Assembly (NCBI RefSeq): GCF_004331695.1
Contig: NZ_SJSL01000002.1
Coordinates: 558,001 to 622,000 of the forward strand
Length of the DNA stretch: 64,000 nucleotides
Direction of reading: 5' to 3'
Origin: Pedobacter psychroterrae
Lineage (GTDB): Bacteria > Bacteroidota > Bacteroidia > Sphingobacteriales > Sphingobacteriaceae
Shown: in pieces, positions 9,223-18,444 of the stretch
Layout of the letters: the number at the start of each line of letters is the position of its first letter
Position numbering within the stretch: the stretch's first letter is position 1
Program-made: the position numbers and the translations under genes
The notes under the pieces: generated by a model
The model's database searches: none
Told to the model about the DNA's origin: nothing
What the model saw: only the letters and a program-made list of their open reading frames with translations

Positions 9223-9340
9223 AGGGTGTCAGATCAAACGCAAATCGAAGACAGACAAGGTCCTGAGGAATCATAAAACCCAAAAGCTATATGATATTTA
9301 TCAGAGCCAATAGGTTTAAGTTTGTAGTCCAGTCCACCTA

Positions 9341-9535
9341 TCAATTTATGTTTTTTGTTGGTAAAAAAATCGGGTGGGGAAGTATTAGTTGCTCAAAATC
9401 CTTCGGGCTTTTGAAATTTAAGTCCATTCTTTTTAAATAGTAAGCTAACAGTTCAGCGTCAGACTTCTGCTGCCCAAACAAAGATAATTGCCCAATCAAG
9501 GTAATAACGAAGATTGTCAGCATTGTTTTGCTCAT
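9341..9535 (-). CDS. Small secreted protein, possibly truncated
   Basis: From the Met at 9535 the frame gives 64 residues starting MSKTMLTIFVITLIG, a signal peptide cleaved near LFGQQ. The mature part is about 45 residues. An upstream ATG at 9574 adds 13 residues before the signal peptide and is less likely. The protein ends abruptly in a polar tail, so it may be the remains of a longer gene. No family recognised. It is 52 bp downstream of the TIMP-like gene on the same strand. Confidence 0.4.
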   Translation of the reverse strand: MSKTMLTIFVITLIGQLSLFGQQKSDAELLAYYLKRMDLNFKSPKDFEQLILPHPIFLPTKNIN

Positions 9536-9587
9536 CTTAAATGGATTTTTATGAATATACAATTCTACTTTCACACTCCTCCGCTGG

Positions 9588-10349
9588 TCAAAACAAGCTC
9601 ACGTAGCTTTCACCGGTATCCTTTTCAAAAAAATAACAAAACATAAGCATCTGAGTAGGTTTAGGTGTCGTTTTATTCCGGGGCTTAACTAATATAACAT
9701 CCGTTTTCATGCTATCGAAAACCGCCTTGGTGAGCGCTTCGTTCTCAAACTTTTTAACATTTCTGATCGCAGAGATTGACAAATCTGTGGTTAAATCAAC
9801 CTCGAATACTGCAATTTCGTCCTTATTTTTAAATCCTTTGATAGTCAATAACTCATGATTGAATGTGTCAAGACCGAGAGGGTTGGGGTTGAGCAGTTTA
9901 TTGCTACTCAAATATTCAAGTACCTGCTGTTGTAACGCCATCCTTTTGAAGTAATGCAATCCTCCATTGGGATATTTAACCGGGTCAAATGTACGACTGA
10001 AATTCAAACCACCGGAGCAAAAGCCGAAGCTAAGTACCCCTTGCCATTTTGCAGCGAATATGATCCAAGTCGAGTTCACTGCGGGTAAAAACGCACAGGA
10101 TGAATTAAGTTCGCTTGTAATCTTGATTCTTTTAAGGCGTTCACCCTTGTAAACCGCTATAAGTTCAAGCTCAGCATCATGATACATTTCATTCTTAGGA
10201 TCAGGTGTGATTTTGATAATTTTTGCTTTAGCCACAAATTCGGACTGTTGGAAATTTTCGGTGAGCCCCCGATTTACACAGGAGCATGCATAAGCCCCGA
10301 TAGAATTGAGGACTAAGATAGTTAAGAGTAGAATGTTGAATTTTGCCAT
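9588..10349 (-). CDS. Secreted TIMP/netrin-like (NTR-fold) protein
   Basis: Starting at the ATG at 10349 (which places the signal peptide MAKFNILLLTILVLN first) the protein is about 253 residues. After cleavage the mature N-terminus is CSCVNRG, the Cys-X-Cys start typical of TIMP/NTR-like proteins, followed by FVAKAKIIKI and a second Cys pair (SSCAFLP, FGFCSGG), as in bacterial relatives. It has two relatives in this window: an intact one at 46429-47190 and a broken one near 30.7-31.1 kb. The C-terminal 100 residues (a VDLTTDLSI...KAVFDSMK stretch) are shared by all three. Function in bacteria is unknown. Confidence 0.65.
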   Translation of the reverse strand: MAKFNILLLTILVLNSIGAYACSCVNRGLTENFQQSEFVAKAKIIKITPDPKNEMYHDAELELIAVYKGERLKRIKITSELNSSCAFLPAVNSTWIIFAAKWQGVLSFGFCSGGLNFSRTFDPVKYPNGGLHYFKRMALQQQVLEYLSSNKLLNPNPLGLDTFNHELLTIKGFKNKDEIAVFEVDLTTDLSISAIRNVKKFENEALTKAVFDSMKTDVILVKPRNKTTPKPTQMLMFCYFFEKDTGESYVSLF

Positions 10350-10561
10350 TAGTCTTTGCTTGTTAAAATAAAGATGATTAATCCTCTGGTTTTCCATAAA
10401 TGCAATGTTAGAAAGACATTACTTTAAATGGCGACACCAGCAATGTGTTGCCAAAAGCCATGTGTTTCCTTCGTTTCTAAAACCAATCAATTATACTTTT
10501 TGGCGAAATACCCAGGTAAAGAAAAAATAGTAAATTAGAGATATGGTAAACTAGAATAAAA

Positions 10562-11461
10562 ATGATTCACAAGATTTTTAACATACTAATTTTTGTGATC
10601 CTGATGCCAGGTTATATTCACGCTCAAGGGCCGCGTTTTCAAGAGGCGTATGAGCGCAATTCTCCCGTTTTCTTGGAAAAAGTCATAGCAGCATGGGCCA
10701 AGGAAATTCGTCCAAAAACTATTAAAGAAAGGTCGACATTTAAAGAGCATGTTAGACAAGGATATGCTGTTTTTGAAGCTTTCTTCGATCCAAAAAACCT
10801 GGCTCAGCTTGGAGGATCTCAAATTGGATATGACGCCTATTTGAATGATCGCTACGCAGTCATAGTTCCACAACTAAACATCTACCAAGCAGATAAAGTG
10901 TATTATAGTGTAGAAGAGACCAAGCAATATACAATTGCAAATATCAATAAATATGTCCAGGATAAATATAAAACAGATTTTATTCGGAAGGTTCTGAAAG
11001 GGGATGCAGAGCATATCCTGACACATTACGGACCGTACGGACTTGAAGTTAAGGACTCGACGACCAAATCAGTTGAAAATGTATTGGACTTTAGGCCGCG
11101 AATGCTTGTGGAAGTTATACCACTATATTTGACGGAAAAGTATGATGCCGCGTTGAGGAACTTTCTTGGTAACGAAACTACTACCTTTGGGCAAAGTGGA
11201 AATTTAGGATCGTCGCAGGCGACGGGCGGCAGTCTAAAGAGAATAAATTTCCTAAAGCAAATTATTAAAGTGTTTCCCGGACACTGGGGAGGTAATTGGG
11301 AATTGGCAACCCCACCTAAGGTTAACCGAATTACTTTTGATAAAGAGATGAGATATGCCATGATTAGCTACGAATTAATATACGAGGGGGGGCGTGCATT
11401 CATGGAATATAAAAAAGGAAAGTGGGAGTTGATCACAGCTAAACGTACATGGCAGGAATAG
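10562..11461 (+). CDS. Secreted hypothetical protein
   Basis: 299 residues with a clear signal peptide (FNILIFVILMPGYIHAQ, cleavage near residue 22). The mature protein is soluble, mixed alpha/beta, with a C-terminal stretch of alternating strands (MISYELIYEGGRAFMEYKKGKW). No motif or family is recognised. It stands alone, divergent from the TIMP-like gene, with 212 bp between starts in which no strong promoter was seen. Confidence 0.6.
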   Translation: MIHKIFNILIFVILMPGYIHAQGPRFQEAYERNSPVFLEKVIAAWAKEIRPKTIKERSTFKEHVRQGYAVFEAFFDPKNLAQLGGSQIGYDAYLNDRYAVIVPQLNIYQADKVYYSVEETKQYTIANINKYVQDKYKTDFIRKVLKGDAEHILTHYGPYGLEVKDSTTKSVENVLDFRPRMLVEVIPLYLTEKYDAALRNFLGNETTTFGQSGNLGSSQATGGSLKRINFLKQIIKVFPGHWGGNWELATPPKVNRITFDKEMRYAMISYELIYEGGRAFMEYKKGKWELITAKRTWQE

Positions 11462-11535
11462 CGCTGCTTTGAGAAAAGTATGAAAGTGGTTTTTTAAATT
11501 TTAGCGCACAAGAAAGCTTTACTTTTGCTTTTTCG

Positions 11536-12141
11536 TTACCTCAAAAACCTGATAGCAGGCTTATAAAACACACGCTTCCCCTGATAGCTTCTAATGCTAT
11601 TGATTACAATAAAAGCGCCATTGACGACATACAGAATGGGCGTCAACAATACTAGCAAAAGTTCTGCTCCATTGAAACCTTGGAAACCAATACCAGGAAG
11701 GCTAAAGTCGACATGGAAGATTAAACCAAGGAACAGAAAGGCATAAATCAGAAATATCAACAGGCACCATGATATTTGAAAATTCAACAGGCGTTTTCCC
11801 ATTTCATTCGCATACTTTATTTTATCTCTCTTTAAAATCCATATGGCAAGCGGCACGATGATTCCAAGCAAGGGGAATACAATAAAACTCAATGCAGACA
11901 AGTTGAAAAATGCCAAAAATCCTTTGTCTTCCTGCTCAGTCCAGTCTATCAGTTCATCGGGTGTGACATTCAAGGCAATGGCAATTCTCTTCAGCGTATC
12001 ACCCCTCGGATCTGTTTCGCCGCTTTCGATTCGCTGTACAGTTCGCAGATTAATTTGTGCTGTTTCAGACAATTTTTCCTGACTCAATCCTCTGCGGAAT
12101 CTTAAGTCTTTAATTCTTTGGGCTAATTCAATATTTTTCAT
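11536..12141 (-). CDS. XRE-family HTH protein with DUF4870-like membrane domain (copy 1)
   Basis: 201 residues. Residues 1-65 are an XRE/Cro-type helix-turn-helix (LAQRIKDLRFRRGLSQEKLS, then ETDPRGDTLKRIAIAL). Residues 75-190 contain four membrane segments of DUF4870 type, with the IKYANEMGKRLLNFQISW motif in the middle. A near-identical copy is at 44413-45018; the copies are almost the same through the HTH and differ mainly in the third loop. The duplication includes about 110 bp of upstream DNA. Likely a membrane-tethered repressor; its target is unknown, though repeated sequence just upstream suggests autoregulation. Confidence 0.8.
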   Translation of the reverse strand: MKNIELAQRIKDLRFRRGLSQEKLSETAQINLRTVQRIESGETDPRGDTLKRIAIALNVTPDELIDWTEQEDKGFLAFFNLSALSFIVFPLLGIIVPLAIWILKRDKIKYANEMGKRLLNFQISWCLLIFLIYAFLFLGLIFHVDFSLPGIGFQGFNGAELLLVLLTPILYVVNGAFIVINSIRSYQGKRVFYKPAIRFLR

Positions 12142-12160
12142 TTTTTTTAAATTTATGCCT

Positions 12161-12168
12161 CAAAGGTA
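12161..12168 (-). promoter_or_regulatory. Candidate -7 promoter element for HTH copy 1
   Basis: Minus-strand TACCTTTG fits TAnnTTTG, 19-20 bp before the HTH start. The same octamer is kept at the equivalent place in copy 2, despite nearby changes. Confidence 0.5.
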
Positions 12169-12199
12169 TAGTAAGCCCTTATTTATTTCTTAAGACTTG

Positions 12200-12221
12200 T
12201 TTACGGCATATTTACGGCATA
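12200..12221. promoter_or_regulatory. Tandem 11-bp direct repeat upstream of HTH copy 1, candidate operator
   Basis: TTTACGGCATA occurs twice head to tail (12200-12210 and 12211-12221), about 32 bp beyond the -7 element. The same pair is at 45077-45098. Conservation in both copies makes it a plausible operator for the adjacent HTH protein. Confidence 0.45.
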
Positions 12222-12346
12222 TATGTCCGGGCCATATTTAATGAAAATATAGGCCAGTGATACAAAAATTTATTTAGCATCATTACCACAATTCGAAATA
12301 AAATAATAACCTTAGGCATCAACGTTATTTATAAAAATAAAAAAAT

Positions 12347-12409
12347 TGGCCGGGCTTGGTTAATTTGATAAAATTCAACAATTAGTGTTCATACTGGTTA
12401 GCCCGGCCA
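12347..12409. repeat. 10-bp inverted repeat in scrap region
   Basis: TGGCCGGGCT (12347-12356) and AGCCCGGCCA (12400-12409) are perfect inverted copies with 43 nt between. The sequence is absent from the otherwise matching second HTH locus, so it was inserted or kept only here. It could be the ends of a small mobile remnant; there is no coding sequence between. Confidence 0.4.
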
Positions 12410-12415
12410 TACTTT

Positions 12416-12512
12416 AAAAATTTCATTTTCATTAAAAATAAAGATATTAAAGCTAAATTTGATCAGCAAGTCAGAGCATTAACTGGAGGAACTATAGATA
12501 TGGGCATCATCA
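12416..12512 (+). pseudogene. Fragment of Rpn-type nuclease/transposase gene
   Basis: About 97 bp match, with a few differences, the segment 46089-46187 of the intact Rpn-family gene (the part encoding FIKNKDINAKFDQQVRALTG). No start or stop remains. It shows that the HTH + Rpn module at 44.4-46.4 kb once had a relative here that has been mostly deleted. Confidence 0.75.
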
Positions 12513-12799
12513 AATGCCGTGTCGGATTTCCCATCAAGCTGTTCAATGGGTGTCACGGTAACTTCACCATAATCAATTGAAAGCCTCCTGGCTACCTGCA
12601 TCATCCATGTGAAGAAACTCAGATTGCCAGAAAACCTTCCAATATCAGTTTGGATCTTAGATAATGTACTTTGTAATATTTCGTTAGATTGAACTGGACA
12701 AGAACGCATCCTTGCAATCATTCCGTAGAGAGAAGCCCCGTAGTACTTTCTCAATAGCTTTTCTCCCCGAGGATCCCCCACAACAAGGTATTGGATCAT
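12513..12799 (-). pseudogene. ECF sigma factor, 5' fragment
   Basis: Residues from the ATG at 12799 read like sigma-70 region 2 of an ECF factor: LLRKYYGASLYGMIAR, then LQSTLSKIQTDIGRF, then FFTWMMQVARRLSIDYGE. The frame is cut near codon 95 where it runs into the Rpn fragment, so region 4 (promoter -35 binding) is missing. It cannot be a working sigma factor. No candidate for its lost half is seen nearby. Confidence 0.65.
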
Positions 12800-12896
12800 T
12801 TGCCCCTCTATTAAGGGACAATTATCCTGAGGTCAAATTAAGCCATATCCTTTACCTACCAAAAGGTTTTTTGATTGAACATTATCCCTTACAACC

Positions 12897-12974
12897 ATGG
12901 CGATTATCAAACCACACCACATCATAGCAATCGGCGCCTCCGCGGGTGGTATGGTTCCTTGCAGGGCAGATTGA
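12897..12974 (+). pseudogene. CheB-type methylesterase, N-terminal fragment
   Basis: An ATG at 12897 begins 25 codons with IIAIGASAGGM, the start of the CheB methylesterase domain (GASAGG is the active-site Ser loop), then the frame goes out and stops at TGA. Only the first strand and loop remain, so this is a relic of a chemotaxis or hybrid signalling gene. Confidence 0.55.
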
Positions 12975-13032
12975 TAGTTATGGCTTTGCTGACTGTGCCT
13001 GAGGTGAAGTAAAGAGTCAGTTTGTTTAGGTG

Positions 13033-15897
13033 TTACTTTTGAGGCAACAATACCAGCCGGATGGAGTTATCCTCATTTAAAAATTTTTGCGCTGCGGCTC
13101 TGGTGCTTTCTGTTGTTACAGCATTCAGTCTTTCCTTATATATTAGTATCTGGCTGATATCACCGCCATCCTTTAGCCGGCTTGTGATGTAATTAAGCCA
13201 AAAGTTGTTATCCCGCAGACCGAGTTCAACTTGCCTCTGTTGTTCTGATTTGTGTTTGCGGAGATCGTCTGCAGTGGCTCCGTTAACCTTAATTTTATTA
13301 ACTTCTTCTAATGAAGCGTTAATTAGCTTGTCAACATTGGCTGTGGAACATTTAAAAGATATGGTAAAATAATAATGTGAATTTGGATATTTCGTTAAGC
13401 GCAGACCCACCTTAGGACTATACACTCCACTTTCTTTTTCGCGCAAGCGCTCCAGAATTTTTATCTCCAGAGTGGATTTAACTGCCGCCAGCTGCATGTT
13501 GTTGTCGGGAGTGAAGTCATAATCTCCATGTATGTATAATTCTACGCTTGCCTTATCTTCGAGTCCTTTATAAACAGTTTTACTTATTTTCCCGTTTGGA
13601 GGTCTAACGCCGTTATCGGAGAAATTTTGAGTTCCCTTTGAAGCGGGTAAAGAAGCAATATACGTCTCAATAAGTGGTTTTATGCTATTCACATCAAAAG
13701 AGCCGACAATTACAAAAGTTTGCTCGCCTGCATCAGCAAAACGATCTTTGTAGAATTCAAAAGCTTTGTCTAAAGACGCCTGGTCAAGATCTTCCAGCGT
13801 CATAGGCATACCCCGGTTGTGGTATGAGGAGAGTACTGCTTGAATGGTATCTGCAAATACACTACCGGGATCTGTATTTTTATTGGCAAGTTTCACCCTG
13901 TAATCGTTAATGTTTTTGTTGAAAAACTCAGCATCTTTACGTGGATTAATGGCATACGCATACACCATCTGAAAGGCTGTTTCAAGATCTTTCCATGAGG
14001 CACTCCCGCCAAAGCCCTGGTAAAGATCATTGATATAAGCACTGCCCCGTCCAGTAGTTCCCGCAAGCAGTTTATTTAATTGTGCAGTGTTAAGCTCTCC
14101 TACGCCGCTTTCGGGAATTATATTTACCATTTGTACGGATTTATAATCCTGATCATTTGCAAGAGAAGTGCCACCTCTGGAGAATGAAGTGAAGATGATC
14201 TGATCATTTTTAAAATCAGTTGGTTTTAATAATACTTTTACGCCGTTGCTTAGTTTAAATTCCGTAAGCCCGATACCATCAATTTTACTTTCAGCAATAA
14301 TTTTACCGGCAACAGGCTTCGTTGTAAGCAAGGGCTTATTTACAACATCATCAACATACCCTGTAATACCCTTCCCGGCAGTGTTTAACGCTGCAATTAA
14401 TCGCGCTTGGGTAGGCAGGCTGGCCTTTTCTTTCTCAGGGGCACGTACCACAATAATCTGGTTTTCTTTAGTAATCAGGGTTTTTGCCTGTGCATTTACT
14501 TCATCAAGAGTAATATTCCCCATTTCTTTCTGATTTTGTACATATAAAAAATCTATTGAAGGGATGCTGGTTCCGGTGAGAAAATTGTTGAGATACTGTT
14601 GTACAAAGGCTGATGAGGGTGTCTTATCTTTTTCTTTATACTGCTTTTCTGATCCTGCAAGAATATTCTTTTTGACTACATTCAATTCAGACTGCAGGAA
14701 GCCGAATTGGTGTACCCTTTCATTTTCTGCAAGACCTGCGGTGAAAGCTTTTTCAAGGGTTGACCCTGTAGCAGAGACCACCGTGGTTTGCAATGCATTA
14801 ATGCCGGGAACAAGCCCTTCCTGATAGGCTCCGTAACTGCTCTCAATAAAAATAAATGGCGCATTTCCCTTCTGCAATAGCTGTTGCAGCCTGGCACTTA
14901 ACATGGTGTTGATCATGGCATATATCAACGTTTTCCGGTAGCCGGCAATTGTAGTGGCTACCTTTGAACGTTGTTTGTATATGATTTGCGCAACGTTATA
15001 AGTTTGCTCAGGATCCGTAATGATCTTTACCAGAGGTTCTTTGTTATCGGGCAGATCATAGCTCTTACGGATTCTTGGATTTACAGGATTAGTCAGATCT
15101 GAGAAATTAGCTATGATTAATTGTTCGGCTTCATTTACATTAAAATCACCCACTGCAATTACTGCCTGCAAATTGGGCCTGTACCAATCTTTATAAAAAC
15201 TTATAATTCTATCATGAGCGAATGTCTTCAAGATTTCCAGTTTACCGATAGGAAGGCGGTTTTCATGGCGTGAACCTTTTAGCAGCAATGGAAACAATTG
15301 TTTGCTCATGCGTTCCTCTGCATTTTTACCGCGCTCACGGTCTTCTTCTATGATTACACCACGTTCATTGTCTATTTCTTCTCCGTCCATCACCACTTTG
15401 CCTGCCCAATTGGCAAGAATCTTAAATCCGGTTTTGAAAACTTCTTCATCATCAGTAGGGATGGGTAATTGATAGACTGTTTGATCAAAACCTGTATACG
15501 CATTCAGATCGGCGCCAAACCGGACACCGGCCTTTTGAAGATAGTTGATCATTTCATTTTTAGGAAAATCCTTAGTTCCGTTAAAAGCCATGTGCTCGGT
15601 AAAATGAGCGAGTCCCTGCTGGTCATCGTCCTCCATTAATGAGCCGATTCTGGTTGCTAGGTAGAGTTCGGCCCGTTTATTCGGTTCAGTGTTTTTTCTG
15701 ATGTAATAGGTAAGGCCGTTAGAGAGTCTGCCTATTTTGACATTAGGGTCGTTAGGAATTAATGGATCAGTGAGTTTTTTAGCTGTTCCTGTGAGTGTTT
15801 TTTTTGTTAATTTAGTTTTCTTTTGCCCATGAACTGAAACATTAAGTGTCAGTAACATTGCTAGCGCAAGGCTAACTACATTTAAATACTTTGTCAT
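13033..15897 (-). CDS. M16-family (pitrilysin/insulinase) zinc protease
   Basis: 954 residues with a signal peptide (cleavage near VHGQ, residue 24). The zinc motif HFTEH is at about 98-102 and the distal metal-ligand Glu is at about 178 (DNERGVIIEE). The protein has two M16 repeats, the second lacking HxxEH as in most fused M16 proteins. It is a periplasmic or surface metallopeptidase that usually degrades peptides in a closed chamber. It is the last gene of the long minus-strand locus that begins with the sigma factor at 30288, 32 bp after the TlpA gene. Co-location suggests it processes a ligand imported by the SusCD pair. Confidence 0.93.
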   Translation of the reverse strand: MTKYLNVVSLALAMLLTLNVSVHGQKKTKLTKKTLTGTAKKLTDPLIPNDPNVKIGRLSNGLTYYIRKNTEPNKRAELYLATRIGSLMEDDDQQGLAHFTEHMAFNGTKDFPKNEMINYLQKAGVRFGADLNAYTGFDQTVYQLPIPTDDEEVFKTGFKILANWAGKVVMDGEEIDNERGVIIEEDRERGKNAEERMSKQLFPLLLKGSRHENRLPIGKLEILKTFAHDRIISFYKDWYRPNLQAVIAVGDFNVNEAEQLIIANFSDLTNPVNPRIRKSYDLPDNKEPLVKIITDPEQTYNVAQIIYKQRSKVATTIAGYRKTLIYAMINTMLSARLQQLLQKGNAPFIFIESSYGAYQEGLVPGINALQTTVVSATGSTLEKAFTAGLAENERVHQFGFLQSELNVVKKNILAGSEKQYKEKDKTPSSAFVQQYLNNFLTGTSIPSIDFLYVQNQKEMGNITLDEVNAQAKTLITKENQIIVVRAPEKEKASLPTQARLIAALNTAGKGITGYVDDVVNKPLLTTKPVAGKIIAESKIDGIGLTEFKLSNGVKVLLKPTDFKNDQIIFTSFSRGGTSLANDQDYKSVQMVNIIPESGVGELNTAQLNKLLAGTTGRGSAYINDLYQGFGGSASWKDLETAFQMVYAYAINPRKDAEFFNKNINDYRVKLANKNTDPGSVFADTIQAVLSSYHNRGMPMTLEDLDQASLDKAFEFYKDRFADAGEQTFVIVGSFDVNSIKPLIETYIASLPASKGTQNFSDNGVRPPNGKISKTVYKGLEDKASVELYIHGDYDFTPDNNMQLAAVKSTLEIKILERLREKESGVYSPKVGLRLTKYPNSHYYFTISFKCSTANVDKLINASLEEVNKIKVNGATADDLRKHKSEQQRQVELGLRDNNFWLNYITSRLKDGGDISQILIYKERLNAVTTESTRAAAQKFLNEDNSIRLVLLPQK

Positions 15898-15929
15898 AAT
15901 AGATTGGTTAATATTGCTTTAGAAGTTGC

Positions 15930-17090
15930 TTATGGCTTTGCAAGTATTTCTGCCAACTTGCTATGTAATTCTTCTCCTCTGATGTCCTTCGCTATAATTT
16001 TACCCGTTGGGTCAATTAAGAAATTTGCAGGAATGCCTTTAATGCCATACTTTTTAGCTACTTCATTGTCCCAAAACTTCAAATCAGAAACATTTGCCCA
16101 GTTTAGACCATCTTTTTGAATAGCTGCCAGCCAGTCTGCCTTTTTTCCAGGCCTGTCTAAAGATACTCCAAGCACTGTAAAATTTTTGTCTCTATAGTTG
16201 TTGAAAGCCTTGACTAAATTTGGGTTTTCCTCACGGCACGGACCGCACCATGAAGCCCAGAAGTCAAGAAGCACAAATTTTCCTTTGAAGTCTGACAACT
16301 TAACCGGTTTGTCATTCACGTCATTTTGCGTGAAGTCCATCGCTACCGACCCAACGTTTGTGTTGTTAGAGGCATTAAATGCCTGCCCGATTTCTATACC
16401 CAAACCGCTGGATTTTAAAACAGGGTCTAGCATAGCATAGGCGTTCTCTGCTTCAACCATTTTTTCAGGATTTTGTAAGAGTTGACCAACGGTCATTAAA
16501 CTGATGTATGACTTTGGGTTATTGGAAATGAAGTTTAAAAAAAGTGGGACCAGCTCATCAGAAAGTTTCTTGTAACGTTCATTCAGCGCTGACACGATAG
16601 TTTTATCCTGTTTCTCCTGGTTGCTCAGTTTGTTGTATTCTGCTGGGATCGCTGAAAGCTTATCGGTAATTGATTTGATGTGCGCATTGAATTTCTTGTC
16701 GTCTTCATTGATTGCTGATCCGAGGATTATCGAATTTTTCAATGAATCGGCGCTCTCCAGTTTAATCGGTGCTGCTTCTATGTATAATGAGATCATGTCT
16801 ACAATTTCTCCCGGCAGGGGAGTCGCGGAAAAAGGACTTTTGTTGACGATCAGATTAGCCTTTGTTGGTTCTGAGATTTTACCCTTGAAGCTGAAATTTC
16901 CTGCGCTGACCTGGGCAGAATCGCTTACATTACCTTCTTTGGTTTTGTATATCAAATAGACTTTGTCGCCTTGCTTTAAGCCTTCCACGATTCCCGTGAT
17001 GCTGAAGGCCTCCTGGGCCTGTAGTGACACAGGCAGTATGCCCAGCAAGCTAAATAATAGTGTTTTCATGCAATTTAAGTTCTTTTTCAT
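15930..17090 (-). CDS. DUF4369 + TlpA-like thioredoxin-family protein
   Basis: Up to 386 residues; Met 8 (17069) is an alternative start that gives a more compact signal peptide (MKTLLFSLLG...LQAQ). Residues about 28-120 are DUF4369-like (FSITGIVEGLKQGDKVYLIY), 130-245 are helical, and 245-386 are an AhpC/TSA-TlpA thioredoxin domain with the motif WCGPC at about 281-285 and a cis-Pro loop GIPANFL near 360. It is likely a periplasmic reductase. It lies 32 bp upstream of the M16 gene and 43 bp after the MutS-like pair on the same strand. Confidence 0.93.
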   Translation of the reverse strand: MKKNLNCMKTLLFSLLGILPVSLQAQEAFSITGIVEGLKQGDKVYLIYKTKEGNVSDSAQVSAGNFSFKGKISEPTKANLIVNKSPFSATPLPGEIVDMISLYIEAAPIKLESADSLKNSIILGSAINEDDKKFNAHIKSITDKLSAIPAEYNKLSNQEKQDKTIVSALNERYKKLSDELVPLFLNFISNNPKSYISLMTVGQLLQNPEKMVEAENAYAMLDPVLKSSGLGIEIGQAFNASNNTNVGSVAMDFTQNDVNDKPVKLSDFKGKFVLLDFWASWCGPCREENPNLVKAFNNYRDKNFTVLGVSLDRPGKKADWLAAIQKDGLNWANVSDLKFWDNEVAKKYGIKGIPANFLIDPTGKIIAKDIRGEELHSKLAEILAKP

Positions 17091-17133
17091 TTTTATTGTT
17101 GTTATTTGTGTTTGTAGAAATGATTGGCGCTGA

Positions 17134-18444
17134 TCAGTTGCCTGAGTTCAGCAATTCCAAAATGCCTTCATTCTCGATGATGATCATCCCTTGCCGGTCG
17201 CTGGTAATCCCTTCTTTTAGCTGGTAGCTATATTTTGGCACTCCGGCTTCCAGTGTAGTAGGAAGAAATGCGAAGCGGACATTATTGGCTGATTTTTTCA
17301 ACGCTTCTCCCACTTCGATGATATGCGTGGAAACGATAAAGAAGCAGTTGTGGTAGCGGGCCATAGACTCCGTGACAGCCAGTGTGGCGTCGTATGCATC
17401 TTTTACATTGGTTCCCTTGAACAATTCATCAAAGATGACCACCATATTCTTTCCGCTGGCGATAGCGCTTGCTGCCTGTTTGACCCGTAAGACCTCCGCG
17501 TAAAAGTGACTATAGCCAAGCTGGATGTTATCTGGTACGTTTATGGAGGAATACAGACCATCGAGTACAGAAAAGCGCATTTTTCCTGCCGCTAGCGGAA
17601 ATCCCATATGGGCGAGGTAGACGGCAATTCCAAAAGATTTCATAAAGGTAGACTTGCCGGCCATGTTGGCGCCTGTAAGAAAGAGCATCTGGGCGGCGCC
17701 GTCTAACTTCAATGCGTTCGCAACTCCATTTTGGAGCCCCGGATGTCTGATGGCTGAGGCCTCAATAATTCGCGCATCACCCGGCAGCGCCTCTGCATAG
17801 GTAAATCCCCGCTCAGCCGCCACATAACTTACGCTAACAAACACGTCCATATGATAAATACATTTCAGCAATTCACTCATCTGGTCGCATAGGGTATGAT
17901 TGAGCAGCCAGTGGTATTGGATCACTTTGCGCAGCGGCAGGAACCTTCCGACTGTTTCAGCCAGTAAATGCCTCAGTCGCTCATCGCTCAGGATCGTTTG
18001 CGACCGGGCGGCGAGCGCGATATTCGGAAGTTGGGCAAGGAGCTCTTTAAGATGGGCGATCGCCTGGATTGTGGTGCTTAGCTCGGCCTGCAGCAGCGCA
18101 TATCTGTCGTCTAGGGCTACAGTGCCGAGTATTTTTTTAGTAATTATGCCCCCGGCCATCGACAGCCAATTGTCTGATGTTCCTGCTGTAAGATAGTTTT
18201 CTACGCCCTGGAAACTTGCCTGCTGGAAATTCATTTTCAGTTTTATTCCACCGAAATACGCAAACAACAGGCTGCGTTTATTGATCTCTTGGACATCTGC
18301 CAATGGTTCTCTAAACATTTTCTCCAGCAAACGCTCGCCCCCCCGGGTTTTGGTCCTGTTGAAAATGCTGAAAACAGATTGAGGATTGAACTTACCCAAT
18401 AAGTTCAGATCGTCTAAGGTTTGTTTATCCGCTAAAAAATTCAT
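17134..18444 (-). CDS. MutS-like ATPase lacking mismatch-recognition domains (paralogue 2)
   Basis: 436 residues. The N-terminal 200 residues resemble the lever/core domain of MutS (TLDDLNLLG, then TRGGERLLEKMF). The C-terminal half is a MutS domain V ATPase: Walker A GANMAGKST at about 258-266, a Walker B ending in FDE at 338-340 followed by the MutS-like FKGTN, and STH at 372-374. Domains I and II, which bind mismatched DNA, are absent. It overlaps the stop of its paralogue by 4 bp (ATGA), so translation is probably coupled. Found inside a membrane-transport operon, its role is unlikely to be ordinary mismatch repair; what it acts on is unknown. Confidence 0.9.
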   Translation of the reverse strand: MNFLADKQTLDDLNLLGKFNPQSVFSIFNRTKTRGGERLLEKMFREPLADVQEINKRSLLFAYFGGIKLKMNFQQASFQGVENYLTAGTSDNWLSMAGGIITKKILGTVALDDRYALLQAELSTTIQAIAHLKELLAQLPNIALAARSQTILSDERLRHLLAETVGRFLPLRKVIQYHWLLNHTLCDQMSELLKCIYHMDVFVSVSYVAAERGFTYAEALPGDARIIEASAIRHPGLQNGVANALKLDGAAQMLFLTGANMAGKSTFMKSFGIAVYLAHMGFPLAAGKMRFSVLDGLYSSINVPDNIQLGYSHFYAEVLRVKQAASAIASGKNMVVIFDELFKGTNVKDAYDATLAVTESMARYHNCFFIVSTHIIEVGEALKKSANNVRFAFLPTTLEAGVPKYSYQLKEGITSDRQGMIIIENEGILELLNSGN

